From Thiopontia sp964344785 (GTDB taxonomy: Bacteria > Pseudomonadota > Gammaproteobacteria > GCF-002020875), in the NCBI GenBank assembly GCA_964344785.1, contig CAYFOR010000002.1:1-64000 (forward strand): a stretch of DNA of 64,000 nt, in the 5' to 3' direction. Shown one piece after another: positions 33,466 to 40,592 of the stretch; position 1 is the first letter of the stretch, and every line of letters starts with the position of its first letter. Both the position numbers and the translations under genes were made by a program. A model generated the notes under the pieces. That model did not search any database. It worked only from the letters and a program-made list of their open reading frames with translations, and was not told the DNA's origin.

Positions 33466-34243
33466 TCAAACCGCTCCATCTTATCGCTTTCAGCAACTGC
33501 AGCAGCAGTTTGCCGCTCATATTCGTTCCCCCGAACGGCAACCGATACCAGATGGGATCGAGGCCAGAAGGATGGCGATCTATGAGGAGCTGTTCTTCAA
33601 TAATGTAGAGGGAATACTCGCCAGTGGATTTCCGGTGATTCGAACGCTCTATAGTGAAGAGAAGTGGCATCAGTTGGTACGGGACTTTTTCCATCTGCAC
33701 CCCTGCAAGAGCCCCTATTTTTCACAAATCCCGTATGAATTTGTCCAATACCTGATGAATGAACGGGATCAGAGTTCGGATGATCCGCCATTTCTGCTGG
33801 AGTTGGCCCACTACGAATGGGTTGAGCTGGAGCTGAGTATCGATCCAGCCTCTCCGCAGTGGGATGAGTACGGCATGGTGGATGAGACTCTGCACCATAT
33901 CGCGGTCCTCTCTCCGTTGGTCAGGGTATTGAGTTACCACTATCCGGTACAGATGATATCTGCCGAGAATGCACCAGTGGAGGCGCCACCGCAGCCAACC
34001 TATCTGTTGCTCTATCGGGACCGCAATCATGAGATCCACTTTATGGAGTCGAATCCGTTGGTCAACCGTCTCGTTGAATGGGTTGGTGAAGGGCGGGGTG
34101 CGGTGCGGGTGTTGCTGATCCAGTTGGCGGAGGAGTTTGGGCTCCCTGCAGATGAGGGCTGGTTGATGCATGGCAAGCAGCTACTGGATGAACTGGCCGT
34201 GCGCGGAGTCATTCTGGGCTATCAGACAAGCGGAGAGGAGTGA
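33455..34243 (+). CDS. hvfC: DUF2063 RiPP maturation partner HvfC/BufC
   Basis: A 262-aa partner protein for the MNIO enzyme, thought to recruit the precursor. The N-terminal DNA-binding-like DUF2063 domain is clear: QQFAAHIRSPERQPIPDGIEARRMAIYEELFFNNVEGIL and FHLHPCKSPYFSQIPYEFVQYL. The second half forms the beta-rich domain seen in family members. ATG 33455 has AGAGGAG seven bases upstream and overlaps the hvfB stop, so translation is coupled. Confidence 0.93.
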   Translation: MLHDQTAPSYRFQQLQQQFAAHIRSPERQPIPDGIEARRMAIYEELFFNNVEGILASGFPVIRTLYSEEKWHQLVRDFFHLHPCKSPYFSQIPYEFVQYLMNERDQSSDDPPFLLELAHYEWVELELSIDPASPQWDEYGMVDETLHHIAVLSPLVRVLSYHYPVQMISAENAPVEAPPQPTYLLLYRDRNHEIHFMESNPLVNRLVEWVGEGRGAVRVLLIQLAEEFGLPADEGWLMHGKQLLDELAVRGVILGYQTSGEE

Positions 34244-34839
34244 TGATCCGGTTATTGATACAATTTCAGAAATGGATGGATCTGGGCCGAAATATCGATT
34301 TTCTGGCGCCACTGGCCTTGCGGCTCTATCTGGTACCGGTATTCCTGACTGCGGGCATGAACAAGGTCAACGGCTTTGAAAATGTCGTGGAGTGGTTCGG
34401 TAATAGTGAGTGGGGATTGGGACTTCCCCTTCCCTGGCTGATGGCGCTGTTGGCGACTGCAGCGGAGGTGATTGGTTCGCTGATGCTGCTGTTTGGATTT
34501 GGCGTTCGCTGGGCTACGATTCCCCTGATGGTGACAATGATCGTTGCGATCGTGACGGTCCATCTTGAGCATGGTTGGCAGGCTGTTGTCGATGGTAATA
34601 GCCCGTTCCCTCCGGCAGATTTGGCAGAAGCCCAGGAGCGACTACAGGCCGCTCGCTCCATTCTGCAGGAACATGGACACTATGACTGGCTGACGGCCAG
34701 TGGCAATTTTGTAATTTCAAACAATGGAGTGGAGTGGGCAGTGACCTATCTTGTCATGCTGCTTGCGCTTTTCATCAGTGGAGGGGGGCGTTATCTGAGC
34801 GCGGATTTCTGGATCAGAAGAAGATATTTTCCAGAATAA
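34243..34839 (+). CDS. hvfX: DoxX-family membrane protein of the hvf operon
   Basis: A 198-aa membrane protein with about four transmembrane helices: APLALRLYLVPVFLTAGMNKV, LMALLATAAEVIGSLMLLFGFG, WATIPLMVTMIVAIVTVHL and WAVTYLVMLLALFISGG. DoxX/DoxD-like proteins close many DUF692-DUF2063 operons. Their role there is unresolved; quinone-linked redox function or export has been considered. ATG 34243 overlaps the hvfC stop (TGATG). The extra hydrophilic insert between helices 3 and 4 (NSPFPPADLAEAQERLQAAR) is periplasmic or cytoplasmic. Confidence 0.85.
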   Translation: MIRLLIQFQKWMDLGRNIDFLAPLALRLYLVPVFLTAGMNKVNGFENVVEWFGNSEWGLGLPLPWLMALLATAAEVIGSLMLLFGFGVRWATIPLMVTMIVAIVTVHLEHGWQAVVDGNSPFPPADLAEAQERLQAARSILQEHGHYDWLTASGNFVISNNGVEWAVTYLVMLLALFISGGGRYLSADFWIRRRYFPE

Positions 34840-34858
34840 TCAATTCTTTAGTGAACTA

Positions 34859-34905
34859 GAGCGGCCCAACTAACATTCAGTGCAGGTGTTCAATCCGGGC
34901 CGCTC
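34859..34905 (+). repeat. Inverted repeat after the hvf operon
   Basis: GAGCGGCCC (34859-34867) and GGGCCGCTC (34897-34905) form a perfect 9-bp GC-rich stem with a 29-nt loop, 20 bp after the DoxX stop. There is no T run right after it, so it is a transcript-end or mRNA-stability hairpin candidate. Confidence 0.5.
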
Positions 34906-34932
34906 CGTTCGCTTATTATTATCTTTACCGTT

Positions 34933-34985
34933 ACCCGGATAGACAATACGCATAATTACGTATATTTGCCGGGTTTTTATTTTTA
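34933..34985 (+). terminator. Intrinsic terminator of the hvf operon
   Basis: Outer stem ACCCGG (34933-34938) with CCGGGT (34969-34974) and inner stem ATACG with CGTAT, followed by TTTTTATTTTTATTG. The structure has a small internal bulge, but the T-rich tail is convincing. A 10-bp palindrome TTGTATACAA follows at 34990-34999. Confidence 0.65.
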
Positions 34986-35068
34986 TTGTTTGTATACAAT
35001 AAGTTATTTGTTTTGGTGCCCTTTTCTTACAGCGGCAGTTGATCTGCAAATGGTTATCTCTTGTCAGG

Positions 35069-35074
35069 TATAAT
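35069..35074 (+). promoter_or_regulatory. Consensus -10 element just upstream of crcB
   Basis: A perfect TATAAT lies nine bases before the crcB ATG, with no good -35 and no Shine-Dalgarno between it and the gene. If used, the crcB mRNA would be leaderless or nearly so. No fluoride-riboswitch pattern is visible upstream. Confidence 0.35.
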
Positions 35075-35082
35075 CCAGTTCC

Positions 35083-35469
35083 ATGCAACTAGTCGCAATC
35101 GCCGCAGGCGGTGCCATGGGTGCCGTTGTACGATATCTTGTATCCAATGGAGTCCACCAGTGGTTGGGGCGTGGTTTCCCGTGGGGAACCCTGGTAGTCA
35201 ATGTAATGGGCTCGTTGGTGATGGGACTCCTGTTTGTGTTGCTGACGGAGCGTTTGGCGCTTGACCCCTTCTGGCGGGCATTGACGCTTGTCGGTTTTCT
35301 CAGTGCTTTCACTACCTTTTCAACGTTTTCGATCGAGACCTTGAACCTGATGGAGAGTGGTGAGTGGCTGCTGGCGGTGGTGAACGTGTTGAGTAGTGTC
35401 ATGCTCTGTCTGTTGGCAGCCTGGCTGGGAATGGTGGTTGGTCGGGAAAGCCTGGGGATTGCACCATGA
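35083..35469 (+). CDS. crcB: Fluoride channel CrcB (Fluc)
   Basis: A 128-aa four-helix membrane protein that dimerises to export fluoride. Family motifs: GGAMGAVVRYLVS near the N-terminus, PWGTLVVNVMGSLVMG (conserved Asn) and GFLSAFTTFSTFSIET (the Phe box and sodium-site region). ATG 35083 is the only sensible start. The stop overlaps the next gene (ATGA), a DUF190 protein that often accompanies crcB. Confidence 0.95.
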   Translation: MQLVAIAAGGAMGAVVRYLVSNGVHQWLGRGFPWGTLVVNVMGSLVMGLLFVLLTERLALDPFWRALTLVGFLSAFTTFSTFSIETLNLMESGEWLLAVVNVLSSVMLCLLAAWLGMVVGRESLGIAP

Positions 35470-35777
35470 GAAAAGAGGTGGTGATGATGGCGCGTCTCTA
35501 CCTCTCAGAGGAGCATGCCCAGCTGAAATCGCTGCTGCAACTGCTACACGACCAGGAACAGGTGCGTGGCGTTACGGTTTTCCGTGGTATTGCCGGTTAT
35601 GGCGATAATGGAGAGGTTCATGGAACAGGGCTGGTCGACCTTTCGTTCAATCTGCCGCTGGTCATTGAATTCTTTGATTCACCGGAAAAGGTGGAGCGGG
35701 TATTGAACGATTTGGCGGAGAGAATGGATTCTGCTCATATGGTCTACTGGACCGCTGAGCAGATGGTTAAGGATTGA
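35466..35777 (+). CDS. DUF190 family protein
   Basis: A 103-aa cytoplasmic protein of the DUF190/PII-like fold family: ARLYLSEEHAQLKSLLQLLHDQEQVRGVTVFRGIAGYG, then LVDLSFNLPLVIEFFDSPEKVERVL. DUF190 proteins are regularly encoded with CrcB and may regulate the channel or sense a ligand; this is inference from context. It overlaps crcB by 4 bp. Its stop codon coincides with the left end of MITE A5. Confidence 0.88.
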   Translation: MRKEVVMMARLYLSEEHAQLKSLLQLLHDQEQVRGVTVFRGIAGYGDNGEVHGTGLVDLSFNLPLVIEFFDSPEKVERVLNDLAERMDSAHMVYWTAEQMVKD

Positions 35778-35914
35778 AACTGTTCAGTTCACCCCTGAAA
35801 TCCGCCATCTCTGCGTTGTGAAATGGTCATTTATACGTATAAACTCACTCACGCCTTGATCTGACGAATTTGAAGGGCAATTTGAATCAGTTACTGGTTC
35901 TGGTGAGTAATTAC
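35776..35914. mobile_element. IS66-like MITE (copy A5)
   Basis: A 139-bp copy with ends GAAACTGTTCAG and GAGTAATTAC and the central palindrome TTTATACGTATAAA. The arms CACCCCTGAAATCCGCCATCT and ATCTGACGAATTTGAAGGGC match copies A2 and A3. The ends have drifted from GTAAC/GTTAC and no target duplication is visible, so this is an older insertion. It lies between DUF190 and serS. Confidence 0.75.
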
Positions 35915-35944
35915 TTGGTAAACATGTGGATGGAGTACATGTAA

Positions 35945-37252
35945 ATGTTGGACCCGAAAAGAGTTCGTGATGATCTGGATGGTGTCGTTGAAGGGCTGGC
36001 CCGGCGTGGTTTTGTGCTGGAGCGCAGTCACCTGGAAACATTGGAGGTACGGCGGAAAGAGGTACAGGTACGTACCGAAGCACTGCAGAGTCAGCGAAAC
36101 AGCAAGTCGAAAGGAATCGGTCAGGCAAAAGCGAAAGGGGAGGATATCCAACCACTGCTGGATGAGGTGGCACAGATCAAGCAATCACTGGAGCAGGCCG
36201 AGCGGGAGTTGAGTGAAGTCCAGGCAGAGATGGGGGAGTTGATGATGGGCATCCCCAATATTCCCCATGATTCAACGCCGAGTGGTGAAAGTGAAGAGGA
36301 GAATGTCGAGATTCGGCGTTGGGGCACTCCACGGACCTTCTCCTTTGAGCCCAAGGACCATGTGGATCTGGGGGTGGCACTCAACGGCATGGACTTCGAA
36401 CTGGCCACAAAGTTGACCGGTTCCCGTTTTGTGGTAATGCAGGGGGAGATTGCCCGTCTGCATCGGGCGCTGACTCAGCTCATGCTGGATACCCATACCA
36501 GAGAGCATGGTTATACAGAGTTATATGTCCCTTACATCGTCAATGCCGACAGCCTCCGTGGGACCGGACAGTTGCCAAAGTTCAAGGAGGATCTGTTTGC
36601 GGTGGGGACTGCCGGTGTGCCGGAAGAGGAGCAGGCACGTGACTTCTATCTGATCCCGACGGCTGAGGTTCCCGTCACCAATATCGCACGTAACGAGATC
36701 CAGCAAGCGGCCAATCTGCCACTCAAGTTCGTGGCCCATACCCCCTGTTTTCGCAGTGAGGCAGGCTCCTATGGGCGTGACACACGTGGAATGATTCGCC
36801 AGCACCAATTTGAAAAGGTGGAACTGGTGCAGATGGTGCAACCGGGTGACTCCTATCATGCACTGGAGGCACTCACAGTCGATGCCGAGGCGATTCTGCA
36901 AAAACTTGAGCTACCTTATCGGACGGTTGCACTCTGTACCGGTGATATCGGTTTCTCTTCCGCCAAGACCTATGATCTTGAGGTGTGGTTGCCGGGACAG
37001 AGTGCCTATCGCGAGATCTCCTCCTGCAGCAATTTCGAGGACTTCCAGGCAAGACGGATGCAGGCCCGCTGGCGCAACCCGGAGAGTGGAAAGCCGGAAC
37101 TGCTTCACACGCTGAATGGTTCCGGTTTGGCGGTAGGGCGTACACTAGTGGCGGTCATGGAGAACTATCAGCAGGAGGATGGCTCCATCCTGATTCCTGA
37201 TGCGTTGAAAGGGTATATGGGTGGAGCAGAGCAGATCTGCAAGCCGGAGTGA
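35945..37252 (+). CDS. serS: Seryl-tRNA synthetase
   Basis: A 435-aa class II synthetase charging tRNA-Ser and tRNA-Sec. An N-terminal antiparallel coiled-coil arm (about 27-105) binds the tRNA. Motif 2 is PCFRSEAGSYGRDTRGMIRQHQFEKVELVQ and motif 3 GSGLAVGRTLVAVMENYQ. ATG 35945 is preceded by GGAG at 35933-35936. MITE A5 lies directly upstream, so the serS promoter is either within the remaining 30 bp or upstream of or inside the element. Confidence 0.96.
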   Translation: MLDPKRVRDDLDGVVEGLARRGFVLERSHLETLEVRRKEVQVRTEALQSQRNSKSKGIGQAKAKGEDIQPLLDEVAQIKQSLEQAERELSEVQAEMGELMMGIPNIPHDSTPSGESEEENVEIRRWGTPRTFSFEPKDHVDLGVALNGMDFELATKLTGSRFVVMQGEIARLHRALTQLMLDTHTREHGYTELYVPYIVNADSLRGTGQLPKFKEDLFAVGTAGVPEEEQARDFYLIPTAEVPVTNIARNEIQQAANLPLKFVAHTPCFRSEAGSYGRDTRGMIRQHQFEKVELVQMVQPGDSYHALEALTVDAEAILQKLELPYRTVALCTGDIGFSSAKTYDLEVWLPGQSAYREISSCSNFEDFQARRMQARWRNPESGKPELLHTLNGSGLAVGRTLVAVMENYQQEDGSILIPDALKGYMGGAEQICKPE

Positions 37253-37255
37253 TCA

Positions 37256-38683
37256 ATGGATTATTTACCGATTTTCATGGATGTGCGTGGTCGGAGCTGT
37301 CTGATTGTCGGCGGCGGTGAGGTAGCAGCCCGCAAGGTGGAGATGCTGCTTCGGGCAGGCGCGGAGGTGGAGGTGGTCTCCCCATCGTTGGGGAAGACAC
37401 TGAGCGATTATCATCAAAATCACCAGGTGCGGTGGATTGAGGCGGCTTTCGGACCGGAACATCTTCAACAGCCTGTGCTGGTCTATGCGGCAACCGACCA
37501 GCAGGAGATCAACCAGCAGGTATCTGAACTGGCAAAGGAGAAGAATATTCCGGTCAATGTGGTGGATACCCCGGCGCTTTGCAACTTCATTACCCCTTCC
37601 ATTATTGATCGATCACCGGTTGTGGCAGCAGTCTCAACCGGTGGTGCATCCCCTGTACTGGCACGCCTGATCCGTTCAAGGCTGGAGTCGATGATACCGG
37701 CAGCGTATGGGCGCTTTGCCACAATGGCAGCAAAATTCCGCCAGCAGGTGCAACAGAAGATCCCCGCCAGCCATCGCCGACTCTTTTGGGAAAAGGCCTT
37801 TCAGGGACCCATCGCCGAGATGATCTTCTCGGGTCGCAACCGGGAGGCTGAACATGCAATGGAAGAGATGGTGGAGCACTGCTGTCGCAGTGATGGTGGA
37901 GAACCACTCAACCAGGGAGAGGTCTATCTGGTTGGTGGGGGACCGGGCGATCCGGATCTGCTGACCTTTCGTGCGCTGCGGTTGATGCAGCAGGCCGATG
38001 TGGTGGTCTATGATCGCCTGATCTCTCCCGCGGTACTTGATCTGACACGTCGGGATGCAGAGCGGATGTACGTTGGAAAGGAGCGGGATAACCACTCCGT
38101 GCCTCAGGATCAGATCAATCAGCTACTGGTCGACCTGGCAAAGCAGGGCAAACGGGTGGTGCGGCTGAAAGGGGGGGACCCCTTTATCTTCGGACGCGGT
38201 GGTGAAGAGATCGAACTGCTGGCCGAACATCAGATTCCGTTTCAGGTGGTTCCCGGCATCACGGCCGCTTCCGGTATCTCATCGTATGCCGGCATTCCAC
38301 TGACTCACCGTGACCATGCGCAGTCGGTTACCTTCGCCACCGGACACCTGAAGGATGGTACCTCCAACCTCAATTGGCAGGCACTGGCGCAGCCGGGGCA
38401 GACGGTGGTTTTCTATATGGGGCTGAAGGGGATCGAGACCATTGCCGATCAGCTCATCGCCCACGGAATGGACCCGGATACACCGGCGGCACTGGTGCAA
38501 AAGGGGACAACACCGGATCAGGAGGAGTATATCGGCAGCCTGCAAACCCTCCCGCAAATTGTAAAAACCTCCAAAATCAAACCGCCGACACTGATCATTA
38601 TCGGTTCGGTGGTGACCCTGCATGACAAGCTTGACTGGTTCCAGCCAGATGAGCAGCGGGGTAATGAGCCGCGGGTATTCTGA
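37256..38683 (+). CDS. cysG: Sirohaem synthase CysG (trifunctional)
   Basis: A 475-aa fusion. The N-terminal half is precorrin-2 dehydrogenase/ferrochelatase (MDYLPIFMDVRGRSCLIVGGGEVAARKVEMLL, with the NAD-binding GGGEVA and a dimerisation domain about 115-150). The C-terminal half (from about 222) is uroporphyrinogen-III methyltransferase: VYLVGGGPGDPDLLTFRALRLM, RLKGGDPFIFGRGGEE, VVPGITAASGISSYAGIPLTHRD. It makes sirohaem for sulfite/nitrite reductases. It starts four bases after serS and overlaps the next gene by one base. Confidence 0.95.
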   Translation: MDYLPIFMDVRGRSCLIVGGGEVAARKVEMLLRAGAEVEVVSPSLGKTLSDYHQNHQVRWIEAAFGPEHLQQPVLVYAATDQQEINQQVSELAKEKNIPVNVVDTPALCNFITPSIIDRSPVVAAVSTGGASPVLARLIRSRLESMIPAAYGRFATMAAKFRQQVQQKIPASHRRLFWEKAFQGPIAEMIFSGRNREAEHAMEEMVEHCCRSDGGEPLNQGEVYLVGGGPGDPDLLTFRALRLMQQADVVVYDRLISPAVLDLTRRDAERMYVGKERDNHSVPQDQINQLLVDLAKQGKRVVRLKGGDPFIFGRGGEEIELLAEHQIPFQVVPGITAASGISSYAGIPLTHRDHAQSVTFATGHLKDGTSNLNWQALAQPGQTVVFYMGLKGIETIADQLIAHGMDPDTPAALVQKGTTPDQEEYIGSLQTLPQIVKTSKIKPPTLIIIGSVVTLHDKLDWFQPDEQRGNEPRVF

Positions 38684-39087
38684 TGACACAACAAGAGACC
38701 TCTATACCGACCATCCCGGATGAGTATTTTGTGGCGGCACTTCGGCTGATTGGGATGGCCAGCCTGGAGGGGGCTTATCATGCCTCGGAGTTTCGCAAGG
38801 TTGGGGAGGTGTATGACTTGTTAAGTGAGTTGCTGGAAGTGTATGCACAGGAGAAGAGCGATAATGCCCTGACTGAATCTCAGGAGGAGATGAGAGACCC
38901 CGGTCGGTTGACGATTGATCATCTCTTTATTATCGAAGTTGCGGTTGCCTTTGCCTTGGAACGGGGTAAACTGGAGTCACAGAGAACACTTGCCGAGGCG
39001 GTAAGGGACGGTTTTAAAGAGCATAATGATGCGATTCGTTCACAGGGTGAAGCTGTCGCCGACGAGGTGCAGCAACCAGTCGTCTAG
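38683..39087 (+). CDS. Hypothetical protein coupled to cysG
   Basis: A 134-aa cytoplasmic, acidic and probably all-helical protein. I do not recognise it. Visible features are FVAALRLIGMASLEGAYHASEFRKVGEVYDLLSELLEVY and FIIEVAVAFALERGKLESQRTLAEAVRDGFKEHND. It overlaps cysG (TGATG), so it is translated from the same mRNA. This suggests a link with sirohaem or serine-tRNA genes, but no function can be assigned. Confidence 0.75.
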   Translation: MTQQETSIPTIPDEYFVAALRLIGMASLEGAYHASEFRKVGEVYDLLSELLEVYAQEKSDNALTESQEEMRDPGRLTIDHLFIIEVAVAFALERGKLESQRTLAEAVRDGFKEHNDAIRSQGEAVADEVQQPVV

Positions 39088-39233
39088 GAGGTAAAGGTTA
39101 TATTCGGTTGTTCAGTCATCCGCTGGAACATATCTACTCTAGCGTAGGTGCGCTTGCTGGTTGAGTGAGTACGACAGAGTATTTTTCGGGAGCAAAAGAG
39201 ACAGGTAGACAATAACAGGGAGCAACAGAAGAG

Positions 39234-39692
39234 ATGTTAGTGAAAGATATTATGAGCCGCGATGTTCGTTCGGTCACCCCGGAAACCCCGATGCGGGAGG
39301 TGGTTTCTGCAATGACGCTCTATCGGATCAGTGGGCTTCCGGTGCTTGAGGAGGGGCGTCTGGTCGGCTTCATTGCCGAGAAGGATGTGCTTCATCACCT
39401 TTTTCCATCACTTGAAGAGGCGATGAACCAGAGAGGGGCTTTCGACTTTGAAGATATGGAGGGGAACTACGCTCAGGTGGTGAACCTGAAGGTACGTGAC
39501 TTGATGGCGACCGGGGTCATCGGTGTCACTGAAGACATGCCGATCCTCAAGGCCACTTCACTGATGGTGCGCCATCGATTCCGTCGTATTCCGGTAGTGG
39601 ATGGAGATCATCTGGTGGGGATGATGAGCCTGGGGGATGTCCATAAGGCGATTTTCAAGAAGACGATTGCCGATATCAGTATCAGGCTGTAA
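39234..39692 (+). CDS. Tandem CBS-domain protein
   Basis: A 152-aa protein made of one CBS pair: MLVKDIMSRDVRSVTPETPMREVVSAM with RISGLPVLEEGRLVGFIAEKDVL, then VRDLMATGVIGVTEDMPILKATSLM with RRIPVVDGDHLVGMMSLGDV. Stand-alone CBS pairs usually bind adenine nucleotides and regulate partners. No fused effector is present. A possible promoter TTGTTC-17-TATCTA lies in the 146-bp upstream gap. Confidence 0.88.
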   Translation: MLVKDIMSRDVRSVTPETPMREVVSAMTLYRISGLPVLEEGRLVGFIAEKDVLHHLFPSLEEAMNQRGAFDFEDMEGNYAQVVNLKVRDLMATGVIGVTEDMPILKATSLMVRHRFRRIPVVDGDHLVGMMSLGDVHKAIFKKTIADISIRL

Positions 39693-39755
39693 CCGTAGAT
39701 AGATCGTGCCTTTGTGACTGTATAAAAAGCAGTCAATGGCCAATGGAGGGGGATT

Positions 39756-40580
39756 GTGCGTGTATTGGGGGTGTTGATCGGGCTGATATGGAGTTCAGCA
39801 CTTCTGGCAGAGGTGATTGAGGTCACCGTCTATGCCGACCGCAGTTATCCTCCCTACTCTTATGAAGATCAGGGGCAACCGAGTGGGGTCTATACCGAGA
39901 TACTGAGGCAGGCTTTTGACCGGATGGAGGGGTACCGGGTTACCATTGTCCCTGTGCCATGGAAACGGGGGCTCTCCTACATCGAGAGCGGTCAGGGCTT
40001 TGCCATCTATCCACCCTATTATCGCCCCGATCAACGTCCTTATATTCGTCCGTACTCAATGCCGATCATCGATGAGCGGGTTGTCGTGTTCTGTCATGAA
40101 GATGTCATGCAAGGCGCTGGTCGGCCTCATTGGCCCGAAGATTATTATGGGTTGTCCGTCGGCAACAATGCAGGTTTCGAGCTTGGAGGGATACGTTTCT
40201 GGCAAGCGGTCAAGGAAGGGAAGATCAAGCTGGATGAGTCTGGCGGTACCCGAAGCAATCTGTTGAAACTGGGCATGAAACGTGTCGATTGCTATATCAA
40301 TGATCGATTATCGATTCTATTTGAGCTTGGCCAACTCAAGCGGATTGGGAAGTATCAGGAGGGAGCGGGGCATGCACGCCTGATTGAAGGGGCAACCATC
40401 TCCCTGGAGCAGGGCTTTATCGGTTTCACTGATCGCGACCAGGGACGATTTGGCTACAAGGATGACTTTATCAAACGGTTCAACACAATACTCTACGAGA
40501 TGCGTAGAAGTGGTGAACTGGGCAGAATTGTTGATCGTTTTCTGGGAGGGAATGTGATCAATGACTCTGATCGCAGTTGA
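39756..40580 (+). CDS. Periplasmic solute-binding protein, SBP family 3
   Basis: A 274-aa exported protein of the amino-acid-binding (SBP_bac_3) fold. A short signal peptide (VLGVLIGLIWSSALLA) is followed by IEVTVYADRSYPPYSYEDQGQPSGVYTEILRQAF, typical of lobe 1. GTG 39756 has GGAGGGGG upstream. No ABC permease or ATPase gene is near. The next gene, 12 bp away, is a membrane hybrid kinase, so this protein is probably a ligand-sensing subunit rather than a transporter part. Confidence 0.85.
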   Translation: MRVLGVLIGLIWSSALLAEVIEVTVYADRSYPPYSYEDQGQPSGVYTEILRQAFDRMEGYRVTIVPVPWKRGLSYIESGQGFAIYPPYYRPDQRPYIRPYSMPIIDERVVVFCHEDVMQGAGRPHWPEDYYGLSVGNNAGFELGGIRFWQAVKEGKIKLDESGGTRSNLLKLGMKRVDCYINDRLSILFELGQLKRIGKYQEGAGHARLIEGATISLEQGFIGFTDRDQGRFGYKDDFIKRFNTILYEMRRSGELGRIVDRFLGGNVINDSDRS

Positions 40581-40592
40581 TACTCAAGTGGT

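Noticed and set aside
34980..35082. Fluoride (crcB-motif) riboswitch before crcB
   Set aside because: I looked for the conserved GATGG/pseudoknot pattern in the 100 bp upstream and did not see it.
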